From assembly GCA_040954595.2 (NCBI GenBank), contig CM082588.2:11718001-11782000 (forward strand): a DNA stretch of 64,000 nt. Direction: 5' to 3'. The stretch is from Balanoglossus misakiensis. Lineage: Eukaryota > Hemichordata. The first letter of the stretch is position 1; every line of letters begins with the position of its first letter. Positions 10,443 through 21,241 of this stretch are shown in pieces. The position numbers and the translations under genes were made by a program. The notes beneath the pieces were generated by a model. It did no database searches, was not told the DNA's origin, and saw nothing but the letters and a program-made list of their open reading frames with translations.

Positions 10443-12494
10443 TTCAATACTACATTTATTAGATATCAGCTAATTTTGGACAATCATCTAAAATCTAAAT
10501 CATTTTTTCATATTTGGATATCTGATGATGTATGAAATTTCCATTATATGTAAAAATGGTGCTTATTATAAAACATGTACTCTGAATGAACTGATTTAAT
10601 ACAAGATTGCGTTTTATTCGTTTTTGCACCAAAAAGGTCATTTTTAGGCAAAACATTCTTTATATTTTTAATTCGGTGACCTGATCATATATAAACAATT
10701 GCTTGTATGTTAAAAGTTTTTATGACTTTTAAAAGCAGTGACACTGGCGGCATTCATCACGAAAATAACAATTTTAGCCACAATTTGGTCAAAATGGTAA
10801 ATTTTTGAAATTTACAAAAAATACCTGTTTTCTACATTTTCGGAAATCTGATGGAGTGTAGAATGCTCTTCGTATGTATATATCGATACAATTTCCACAA
10901 AAGACCGTCTAATTTGGCTCACTGCAGACAAAATTGCGTTTTACCAAATTTTCCTTGAAAATGTCATTTTTAGAAAAAAAAAAGAAAAAACCTTTGTTCT
11001 TCGAATTTGGTGCCCTGATCATATATGACATGTTGATTGTATGTTAAAACTCTCGACTACTCCAAAAATGCAGAGATATTGACGGAATTCAAGAAAAATA
11101 GCCATTTTGGCCATATTGTGACAAAAATGGTAAATTTTTGAAAAATCATAAAAAATTAACTCTTTTCTTCATTTTCGGAAATATTATGGAGCATGAAGTG
11201 TCGTTCTCTTGTAAAAAGTGCTGCAAATTCCAGAAAAGGCGGTATAATTTGAATCACGCAAGACAAAATTGCAATTTTTCGACTTTTTTTTCGAAAAATT
11301 GTCTTTTTTACAAAATAAATAAGAATAAATTCTTTTCTTAGTTTCAAACGGGTAGAGATACTTTCCAAACGGGTTTTCTAACATTGAATTCCCGTTCATC
11401 AACTCAGATTTCCTACAGCATAAGTCGGCTAAAACCCTGACACTCTAGAGCAGAAACAGTTGCACACTGGTAACGTTGAACAAGTCGATTTTTCTACGGC
11501 CTGGCTCGGCTAAATCTCCGTCACAATATGACAGACACTAGCGTACGTTAGCAACGGTGATCAAGTCAGATTTTCTACGGCATGGGTTGGATAAAGCCCC
11601 GGCACTCTAGAGCAGAAACACGCGTACAGAGACCACGTTGATCAAGTCTGATCTCCTACGGCTTTGCTCGACTAAAACCCCGGCACACTATGACAGACAC
11701 TAGCGTTCGTTAGCAACGTTGATCAAGTCAGATTTCCTACGGCATGGCTTGGCTAAAGCCCTGGCACTCTAGAGCAGAAACACGCGTACAGAGACCACGT
11801 TGATCTTCTCACATTTCCTTCGGCCTGGCACGGCTGATGCCCCGGCACTATATATAGGACACAAACTGGCGTAAGTTAACAACGGTAATCACGTCGGGTT
11901 TCCTACGGCCTGGCTCAGCTGAAGCCCCGGCACTCTAGAGCAGAAACAGGCGTACATTGACCACGTTGATCAAGTCAGATTTCCTACGGCGTGACTCGGC
12001 TGGTGCACCGGCTCTATATGACACAGACTGGCGTAAGTTATCAACGGTGATTACGTCGGATTTCCTACGGCCTGGTTTAGCTGAAGCCCCGGCACTTTAG
12101 AGCGGAAACACGCGTACATTGACCACGATGATCAAGTCAGATCTCCTACGGCCTGGCTCGACTAAAACCCCGGCACACCATGACAGACACTAGCGTTCGT
12201 TAGCAACGGTGATCAAGTCGGATTTCCTTCGGCCTGGCTCTGCAAAAGACCCGACACTCTAGTACAAAGACGTTGGCTAAGTTGGGCAAACCGAAGAGGG
12301 AAAGTCACAGCGGGTCAACACTCGACATTTGTTCCGGTAGGACTGCATTATTGCCTGTCAATTTATAGAGAAAGCCCGAATTTAACGAGGGCGTTTCAAA
12401 CACCGACGTTAGTTGGGGGCACGGCCTGCAGTACTGCCGGGTAAGCTGACATCAGCGTACCGCATATAATGTAGGGGGGGGGGAAACAGAACGG
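10443..12494 (+). repeat. Satellite unit 6 (2052 bp)
   Basis: Eleven 81-bp subrepeats start at 11395, with a 10-G tract at 12474-12483. Diagnostic variants in the AT domain are GTGCTTATTATAAAACATG and TTCATCACG, shared with units 12, 23, 24 and the head of 25. It pairs with unit 12 at offset 14,901. Its end (CATCAGCGTACC) matches the end of unit 13, not unit 12, which shows that unit 13 was put into the second block between the equivalents of units 6 and 7. Confidence 0.94.
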
Positions 12495-14865
12495 TTCAAT
12501 ACTACATTTATCAGATATCAGCTAATTTTTGACAATCATCTAAAATGTAAATCATCTTTTCATATTTGGATATCTGATGATGTATGAAATTTCCATTATA
12601 TGTAAAAATGGTGCTGATTATAAAAATGCACTCTGAATGAGCTGATTTAATACAAAATTGCGTTTTATTCGTTTTTGCACCAAAAAGGTCATTTTTAGTC
12701 AAAACATTCTTTATTTTTTTAATTCGGTGACCTTATCATATATAAACAATTGCTTGTATGTTAAAATTTTTTATGACTTTTAAAAGCAATGACACTGGCG
12801 GCATTCAACACGAAAATAACAATTTTAGCCACAATTCGGTCAAAATGGTAAATTTTTGAAAATTACAAAAAATACCTGTTTTCTACATTTTCGGAAATCT
12901 GATGGAGTATAGAATGCTCTTCGTATGTATATATCGATACAAATTCCACAAAAGACCGTCTAATTTGGCTCACTGCAGACAAAATTGAGTTTTACCAAAT
13001 TTTCCTTGAAAATGTCATTTTTAGAAAAAATAATAAAAAACCTTTGTTCTTCGAATTTAGTGCCTGATCATATATGACATGTTGATTGTATGTTAAAACT
13101 TTCGACCACTCCAAAAATGCTGAGATATTGACGGAATTCAAGAAAAAATAGCCATTTTGGCCATATTTTGACAAAAATGGTAAATTTTTAAAAAATCATA
13201 AAAAATTAACTCTTTTCTTCATTTTCGGAAATATTATAGAGCATGAAGTGTCGTTCTCTTGTAAAAAGTGCTGCAAATTCCAGAAAAGGCGGCATAATTT
13301 GAATCACCCAAGACAAAATTACCATTTTCGACTTTTTTTCGAAATATTGTTTTTTTTTACAAAATAAATAAGAATAAATTCTTTTCTTAGTTCCAAACGG
13401 GTAGAGATACTTTCCACACGGATTTCTAACATTGAATTCCCGTTCATCAACTCAGATTTCCTACAAGTCGGCTAAAACCCTGACACTCTAGAACAGAAAC
13501 AGTTGCACACTGGTAACGTTGAACAAGTCGATTTTTCTACGGCCTGGCTCGGCTAAATCTCCGTCACAATATGACAGACACTAGCGTAGGTTAGCAACGG
13601 TGATCAAGTCAGATTTTCTACGGCATGGCTTGGATAAAGCCCCGGCACTCCAGAGCAGAAACACGCGTACAGAGACCACGCTGATCAAGTCTGATCTCCT
13701 ACGGCTTGGTTCGACTAAAACCCCGGCACACTATGACAGACACTAGCGTTCGTTAGCAACGTTGATCAAGTCAGATTTCCTACGGCATGGCTTGGCTAAA
13801 GCCCTGGCACTCTAGAGCAGAAACACGCGTACAGAAACCACGTTGATCTACTCACATTTCCTTCGGCCTGGCACGGCTGATGCCCCGGCAGTATATATAG
13901 GACACAGACTTGCGTAAGTTAACAACGGTAATCACGTCGGGTTTCCTACGGCCTGGCTCAGCTGAAGCCCCGGCACTCTAGAGCAGAAACAGGCGTACAT
14001 TGACCACGTTGATCAAATCAGATTCCTACGGCGTGACTCCGCTGGTGCACCGGCTCTATATGACACAGACTGGCGTAAGTTATCAACGGTGATTACGTCG
14101 GATTTCCTACGGCCTGGTTTAGCTCAAGCCCCGGCACTTTAGAGCGGAAACACGCGTACATTGACCACGATGATCAAGTCAGATCTCCTACGGCTTGGCT
14201 CGACTAAAACCCCGGCACACTATGACAGACACTAGCGTTCGTTAGCAACGTTGATCAATTCAGATTTCCTACGGCATGGCTTGGCTAAAGCCCTGGCATT
14301 CTAGAGCAGAAACACGCGTACAGAGACCACATTGATCTACTCACATTTCCTTAGGCCTGGCACGGCTGATGCCCCGCACTATATATAGGACACAGACTGG
14401 CGTAAGTTATCAACGGTGATTACGTCGGATTTCCTACGGCCTGGTTTAGCTGAAGCCCCGGCACTTTAGAGCGGAAACACGCGTACATTGACCACGATGA
14501 TCCAGTCAGATCTCCTACGGCCTGGCTCGACTAAAACCCCGGCACACCATGACAGACACTAGCGTTCGTTAGCAACGGTGATCAAGTCGGATTTCCTTCG
14601 GCCTGGCTCTGCAAAACACCCGACACTCTAGTACAAAGACGTTGGCTAAGTCGGGCAAACCGAAGAGGGAAAGTCACAGCGGGTCAACACTCGACATTTG
14701 TTCCGGTAGGACTACATTATTGCCTGTCAATTTATAGAGAAAGCCCGAATTTAACCAGGGCGTTTCAAACACCGACGTTAGTTGGGGGCACGGCCTGCAG
14801 TACTGACGGGTAAGCTGACATCGGCGTACCGCATTTAATGTAGGGGGGGGGGGGGAACAGAACGG
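12495..14865 (+). repeat. Satellite unit 7 (2371 bp)
   Basis: Fifteen 81-bp subrepeats start at 13443. The first copy is a few bases short (CCTACAAGTCGG), a variant also in units 8, 14, 15 and 25. The 5' line reads TTTTTGACAATC where most units have TTTTGGACAATC, shared only with unit 14, its partner at offset 16,956. Near 14,390 the array passes directly from the TATA-containing tail to the TTATCAACGG type, skipping a dimer that unit 8 keeps. G tract 13. Confidence 0.94.
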
Positions 14866-17396
14866 TTCAATACTATATTTATTAGATATCAGCTACTTTT
14901 GGACAATCATCTAAAATCTAAATCATTTTTTCATATTTGGATATCTGATGATGGATGAAATTTCCATTATATGTAAAAATGGTGCTGATTATAAAAAATG
15001 CACTCTGAATGAGCTGATTTAATACAAAATTGCGTTTTATTCGTTTTTGCACCAAAAAGGTCATTTTTAGGGAAACATTCTTTATTCTTTAAATTCGGTG
15101 ACCTGATCATATATAAACAATTGCTTGTATGTTAAAAGTTTTAATGACTTTTAAAAGCAGTGACACTGGCGGCATTCAACACGAAAATAACAATTTTAGC
15201 CACAATTCGGTCAAAATGGTAAATTTTTGAAAATTACAAAAAATACCTGTTTTCTACATTTTCGGAAATCTGATGGAGTAAAGAATGCTCTTCGTATACA
15301 TATATCGATACAAATTCCACAAAAAACGGCCAATTTGGCTCACTGCAGACAAAATTGCGTTTTACCAAATTTTCCTTGAAAATGTCTTTTTTAGAAAAAA
15401 AAATAAGAAAAACCTTTGTTCTTCGAATTTGGTGCCCTGATCATATATGACATGTTGATTGTATGTTAAAACTTTCGACCACTCCAAAAATGCAGAGATA
15501 TTGACGGAATTCAAGAAAAAATAGCCATTTTGGCCATATTTTGACAAAAATGGTAAATTTTTAAAAAATCATAAAAAATTAACTCTTTTCTTCATTTTCG
15601 GAAATATTATGGAGCATGCAGTGTCGTTCTCTTGTAAAAAGTGCTGCAAATTCCAGAAAAGGCGGTATAATTTGAATCACCCAAGACAAAATTACCATTT
15701 TCGACTTTTTTTCGAAATATTGTTTTTTTACAAAATAAATAAGAATAAATTCTTTTCTTAGTTCCAAACGGGTAGAGATACTTTCCACACGGATTTCTAA
15801 CATTGAATTCCCGTTCATCAACTCAGATTTCCTACAAGTCGGCTAAAACCCTGACACTCTAGAACAGAAACAGTTGCACACTGGTAACGTTGAACAAGTC
15901 GATTTTTTTACGGCCTGGCTCGGCTAAATCTCCGTCACAATATGACAGACACTAGCGTAGGTTAGCAACGGTGATCAAGTCAGATTTTCTACGGCATGGC
16001 TTGGATAAAGCCCCGGCACTCCAGAGCAGAAACACGCGTACAGAGACCACGCTGATCAAGTCTGATCTCCTACGGCCTGGCTCGGCTAAATCTCCGTCAC
16101 AATATGACAGACACTATCGTACGTTAGCAACGGTGATCAAGTCAGATTTTCTACGGCATGGCTTGGATAAAGCCCCGGCACTCTAGAGCAGAAACACGCG
16201 TACAGAGACCACGTTGATCTACTCACATTTCCATCGGCCTGGCACGGCTGATGCCCCGGCACTATATATAGGACACAGACTGGCGTAAGTTAACAACGGT
16301 AATCACGTCGGGTTTCCTACGGCCTGGCTCAGCTGAAGCCCCGGCACTCTAGAGCAGAAACAGGCGTACATTGACCACGTTGATCAAATCAGATTCCTAC
16401 GGCGTGACTCCGCTGGTGCACGGGCTCTATATGACACAGACTGGCGTAAGTTATCAACGGTGATTACGTCGGATTTCCTACGGCCTGGTTTAGCTCAAGC
16501 CCCGGCACTTTAGAGCGGAAACACGCGTACATTGACCACGATGATCAAGTCAGATCTCCTACGGCTTGGCTCGACTAAAACCCCGGCACACTATGACAGA
16601 CACTAGCGTTCGTTAGCAACGTTGATCAATTCAGATTTCCTACGGCATGGCTTGGCTAAAGCCCTGGCATTCTAGAGCAGAAACAGGCGTACAGAGACCA
16701 CATTGATCTACTCACATTTCCTTAGGCCTGGCACGGCTGATGCCCCGCACTATATATAGGACACAGACTGGCGTAAGTTAACAACGGTAATCACGTCGGG
16801 TTTCCTACGGCCTGGCTCAGCTGAAGCCCCGGCACTCTAGAGCAGAAACAGGCGTACATTGACCACGTTGATCAAATTAGATTCCTACGGCGTGACTCGG
16901 CTGGTGCACCGGCTCTATATGACACAGACTGGCGTAAGTTATCAACGGTGATTACGTCGGATTTCCTACGGCCTGGTTTAGCTGAAGCCCCGGCACTTTA
17001 GAGCGGAAACACGCGTACATTGACCACGATGATCCAGTCAGATCTCCTACGGCCTGGCTCGACTAAAACCCCGGCAAACCATGACAGACACTAGCGTTCG
17101 TTAGCAACGGTGATCAAGTCGGATTTCCTTCGGCCTGGCTCTGCAAAACACCCGACACTCTAGTACAAAGACGTTGGCTAAGTCGGGCAAACCGAAGAGG
17201 GAAAGTCACAGCGGGTCAACACTCGACATTTGTTCCGGTAGGACTACATTATTGCCTGTCAATTTATAGAGAAAGCCCGAATTTAACCAGGGCGTTTCAA
17301 ACACCGACGTTAGTTGTGGGCACGGCCTGCAGTACTGACGGGTAAGCTGACATCGGCGTACCGCATTTAATGTAGGGGGGGGGGGGAACAGAACGG
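14866..17396 (+). repeat. Satellite unit 8 (2531 bp, longest 81-bp array)
   Basis: Seventeen 81-bp subrepeats start at 15814, the most in the window. An additional dimer around 16,070-16,200 repeats the first-dimer variants (CTCGGCTAAATCTCCGTCAC), so part of the array start was copied inward. A 71-codon plus-strand frame at 15971-16186 stays open here only because 81 bp is 27 codons; its translation repeats itself and has no other sign of coding. The AT domain is partnered with unit 15 at offset 16,952. G tract 12 at 17375-17386. Confidence 0.94.
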
Positions 17397-18658
17397 TTCA
17401 ATACTATATTTATTAGATATCAGCTACTTTTGGACAATCATCTAAAATCTAAATCATTTTTTCATATTTGGATATCTGATGATGGATGAAATTTCCATTA
17501 TATGTAAAAATGGTGCTGATTATAAAAAATGCACTCTGAATGAGCTGATTTAATACAAAATTGCGTTTTATTCGTTTTTGCACCAAAAAGGTCATTTTTA
17601 GGGAAACATTCTTTATTCTTTAAATTCGGTGACCTGATCATATATAAACAATTGCTTGTATGTTAAAAGTTTTAATGACTTTTAAAAGCAGTGACACTGG
17701 CGGCATTCAACACGAAAATAACAATTTTAGCCACAATTCGGTCAAAATGGTAAATTTTTGAAAATTACAAAAAATACCTGTTTTCTACATTTTCGGAAAT
17801 CTGATGGAGTATAGAATGCTCTTCGTATACATATATCGATACAAATTCCACAAAAGACCGTCTAATTTGGCTCACTGCAGACAAAATTGCGTTTTACCAA
17901 ATTTTCCTTTAAAATGTCATTTTTAGAAAAAAAAATAAAAAAACTTTTGTTCTTCAAATGTGGTGCCCTGATCATATATGACATGTTGATTGTATGTTAA
18001 AACTTTCGACCACTCCAAAAATGCAGAGATATTGACGGAATTCAAGAAAAAATAGCCATTTTGGCCATATTTTGACAAAAATGGTAAATTTTTAAAAAAT
18101 CATAAAACATTAACTATTTTCTTCATTTTCGGAAATATTATGGAGCATGAAGTGTCGTTCTCTTGTAAAAAGTGCTGCAAATTCCAGAAAAGGTGGTATA
18201 ATTTGAATCACCCAAGACAAAATTACCATTTTCGACTTTTTTTCGAAAAATTGTCTTTTTAACAAAATAAATAAGAATAAATTATTTTCTTAGTTTCAAA
18301 CGGGAAGAGATACTTTCCACACGGGTTTTCTAACATTGAATTCCCGTTCATCAACTCAGATTTCCTAGAGCATAAGTCAGCTAAAACCCTGACACTCTAG
18401 AGCAGAAACAGTTGCACACTGGTAACGTTGAACAAGTCGATTTTTCTACGGCCTGGCTCGGCTAAATCTCCGTCACAGTATGACAGACACTAGCGTACGT
18501 TAGCAACGGTGATCAAGTCAGATTTTCTACGGCATGGCTTGGATAAAGCCCCGGCACTCTAGAGCAGAAACACGCGTACAGAGACCACGTTGATGAAGTC
18601 TGATCTCCTACGGCTTGGCTCGACTAAACCCCGGCACACTATGACAGACACTAGCGTT

Positions 18659-18845
18659 ATTATTATTATTATTATTAAGAATTGTTTAAAATGCGCTACA
18701 CATACGTCTCAGCGCATTGTGCACAGCTAAAACAGTAGATTAAAAAATACAAGGCTGGTAAAAATAGTTAAAAGGACACAATCGAACACGTTACACATAA
18801 AACCGAGTAAAAAGGTATGTTTTCAAATTACGCTTAAAAATATTG
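18659..18845 (-). mobile_element. 3' end of an L2/CR1-type LINE or its SINE, copy 2
   Basis: By eye this is identical to the 187-bp fragment at 3644-3830, with the same flanking AGCGTT repeats (18653-18658 and 18846-18851) in the same position of the same 81-bp copy. It is not a second insertion event: site and flanks were copied together with unit 2. The lack of visible substitutions between the two copies indicates that the block duplication is recent or that the copies are being homogenised. Confidence 0.7.
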
Positions 18846-18980
18846 AGCGTTCGTTAGCAACGTTGATCAAGTCAGATTTTCTACGGCATGGCTTGGATAA
18901 AGCCCCGGCACTCAAGAGCAGAAACACGCGTACAGAGACCACGTTGATCAAGTCTGATCTCCTACGGCTTGGCTCTACTA

Positions 18981-19296
18981 GTCCTGTTTCAAAATGACCT
19001 ACATTACACGTCCTATGCACATGTATTGCATGTTCTGATTGGTTTATCCGCTTCTCTAAGGTCCACTTGTGGCACGCTGATTGGAGGGACCTTATGTGTT
19101 AGGTCTTATTACTATGTATTATTCACTTTACAGCTCCCTGATTGGTTATTGTGTAGGTCTGGTCCTCCAGTGTTCACTGCCTCATTATGCAGGACCTTGT
19201 AGGTTAGGTCTTATTAATATGTATTTATTCACCATACAGCTCCCTGATTGGTTAACGTGTCAGTCTGGTCCCCCCAGTGTTCACTGCCTCATTGTG
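18981..19296 (+). repeat. Left inverted arm of the transposon
   Basis: The arm starts with the terminal 10-12 bp and a diverged stretch to about 19,050. It then contains two tandem copies of a roughly 105-bp block, starting at 19088 and 19193. Each copy has GACCTT, TTAGGTCTTATTA, an AT-rich run and CAGCTCCCTGATTGGTTA, followed by CCAGTGTTCACTGCCTCATT. From about 19,055 onward it matches the reverse complement of the right arm closely; the outermost 60 bases after the perfect terminus match poorly. Confidence 0.85.
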
Positions 19297-20075
19297 AAAT
19301 GTCCCATGTGCTTCCTGGCTAGCGTTGTGGTAACACATTATTCGGTTTGTCCGCAGATCGTTCATTGATTTTCTGAGAAATAGCCTGACTGATACTATCT
19401 CCAACATAAACCGCACCCTGGAAAGATTAAATGATCATTTAGATGGACTTTGAAAATCTGATTTACTCATCTAAGCATTTTTGCTAACAGTTGTATATTT
19501 TTTTAATCACCCTCCTACTTCTCATCATCAATTTTATTATTGTTGTTATTACTATTTTAAAGTAAATTTGTTTTGACGAAGATGTTGTGATAAGGACCAC
19601 GTTGTCCGTTTATACATTCCTATATTGTTTTCATAAAAATGGAACTATGACGGTGCAGCTTCGTGAAAGAAGTACAATAAAAGTTATCATACCTGCAAAG
19701 CAACTAATGAGGTATCCCAAAGAAATGCAATGCTATTCTAAACAATTTTTGGTTTGCTCGAATGAATAGCACACACTTCGTATTCAGCCAGGTGTTCCAC
19801 AAAGTGATGCGCTGAAAGACATTACGTAACAAAACACTAGCCCATTTCAACAAACCGCCCCTGGAAATAAAATACTAAATTTCTCCTGGCAATTTTTATT
19901 TCGAGTATCTAGTTCACAGTATCACATAAAATGCCATGAATAGTGAAGGAAAAGGTGAAATCCAATCAGTATATGAGTGCCTTTCTTTATACATTGGGAT
20001 CGAGCTTCGACCACGCGCAGGCAGCATGCCAGACAGAATACAACAACTGTATTCAGAAAGTACAAAAGACTTTGC
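19297..20075. other. Unique core of the transposon
   Basis: This core of about 780 bp is between the arms and is not found elsewhere in the window. It is AT-rich in the middle and holds AATAAA signals at 19676-19681 and 19866-19871. Two short frames (60 and 61 codons, 19587-19769 and 19943-20128) have no recognisable motif; the second runs into the right arm. The left edge holds a short exon-like stretch described separately. I see no transposase, integrase or zinc-finger signature. Confidence 0.6.
19334..19453 (+). other. Possible 3' terminal exon remnant in the transposon core
   Basis: A frame open from 19334 to the stop at 19451-19453 ends in a peptide with amphipathic, coiled-coil-like spacing (SLTDTISNINRTLERLNDHL, then DGL). 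A pyrimidine-rich stretch followed by CGCAG at 19352-19356 would make an acceptable splice acceptor directly before it. AT-rich DNA with AATAAA signals follows at 19676 and 19866, as in a 3' untranslated region. This would fit a last exon of a captured host gene or of an ancestral transposon protein. It is only about 31-39 codons, so chance is a real alternative. Confidence 0.2.
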
Positions 20076-20414
20076 ATAACGAGGCAGTGAAATCTGGAGA
20101 CCTACACATTAACCAATCAGGGAGCTGAAAATTGAATAAATACATATTAATAAGACCTAACTTACAAGGTCCTGCATAATGAGGCAGTGAACACTGGAGG
20201 ACCAGACCTACACATTAACCAATCAGGGAGCTGTATAGCAATTAATACATAGTAATAAGACCTAACCTACAAGGTCTAGTGAATAATACAAAATAATAAG
20301 ACCTAACACATAAGGTCCCTCCAATCAGCGTGCCGCAAGTGGACCTAAGATTACCAGATGGACCAATCACAGATGTCGGTACATATGTCATGGACCTGAC
20401 TTATGAAACAGGAC
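20076..20414 (-). repeat. Right inverted arm of the transposon
   Basis: This arm is the inverted partner of 18981-19296. Read on the minus strand it has the same order of motifs, with one additional, shortened copy of the 105-bp block (about 48 bp) next to the outer part. This makes it slightly longer than the left arm. CCAATCAG occurs on the plus strand in each block. The unequal block number shows that the arms change length by slippage or unequal exchange independently of each other. Confidence 0.85.
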
Positions 20415-21241
20415 TACTAAAACCCCGGCACACTATGACAGACACTAGCGTTCGCTAGCAACGTTGATCAAGTCAGATTTCCTACGGCATGGCTTTGCTA
20501 AAGCCCTGACACTCTAGAGCAGAAACACGCGTACAGAGACCACGTTGATCTACTCACATTTCCTTCGGCCTGGCACGGCTGATGCCCCGGCACTATATAT
20601 AGGACACAGACTGGCGTAAGTTAACAACTGTAATCACGTCGGGTTTCCTACGGCCTGGCTCAGCTGAAGCCCCGGCACTCTAGAGCAGAAACAGGCGTAC
20701 ATTGACCACGTTGATCAATTCAGATTTCCTACGGCGTGACTCGGCTGGTGCACCGGCTCTATATGACACAGATTGGCGTAAGTTATCAACGGTGATTACG
20801 TCGGATTTCCTACGGCCTGGTTTAGCTGAAGCCCCGGCACTTTAGAGCGGAAACACGCGTACATTGACCACGATGATCAAGTCAGATCTCCTACGGCCTG
20901 GCTCGACTAAAACCCCGGCACACCATGACAGACACTAGCGTTCGTTAGCAACGGTGATCAAGTCGGATTTCCTTCGGCCTGACTCTGCAAAAGACCCGAC
21001 ACTCTAGTACAAAGACGTCGGCTAAGTCGGGCAAACCGAAGAGGGAAAGTCACAGCGTGTCAACACTCGACATTTGTTCGGGTAGGACTGCATTATTGCC
21101 TGTCAATTTATAGAGAAAGCCCGAATTTAACCAGGGCGTTTCAAACACCGACGTTAGGTGGGGGCACGGCCTGCAGTACTGCCGGGTAAGCTGACATCGG
21201 CGTACCGCATATAATGTAGGTGAGGGGGGGGAACAGAACGG

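Larger units (their letters stand above)
18981..20414. mobile_element. Foldback-type non-autonomous DNA transposon (1434 bp)
   Basis: The element interrupts an 81-bp subrepeat whose empty form (GGCTCTACTAAAACC) is intact in unit 2. Its ends are inverted, GTCCTGTTTC at 18981 and GAAACAGGAC ending at 20414. It is flanked by TACTA on both sides (18976-18980 and 20415-20419). If the next matching base pair belongs to the element, the target repeat is ACT (3 bp) instead. Arms of 316 and 339 bp form a long inverted repeat around a unique core of about 780 bp. No transposase is encoded, so it must have moved in trans. Long arms with inner tandem repeats resemble Foldback/Galileo-like elements in structure, but the 5- or 3-bp target repeat does not fit those families, so I leave the superfamily open. 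Confidence 0.85.
17397..21241 (+). repeat. Satellite unit 9 (3845 bp, carries both insertions)
   Basis: Underneath two insertions this is a 13-copy unit that matches unit 2. The offset is 15,015 up to the transposon and 16,454 after it; the 1,439-base jump equals the element plus a 5-base target repeat. The first 440 bases are different: they carry GATGGATGAAAT and TACATATATCG, as in units 8, 15 and 16, and switch to the unit 2 lineage near 17,840-17,860. It is therefore a chimera. The array begins at 18347. The end tract is broken (GG, TGA, G8). Confidence 0.94.

Noticed and set aside
18981-20414. CCAAT and inverted CCAAT boxes in the transposon arms as promoters
   Set aside because: They belong to the 105-bp block and recur with it. 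There is no nearby gene, TATA box at a suitable distance or conserved start site.
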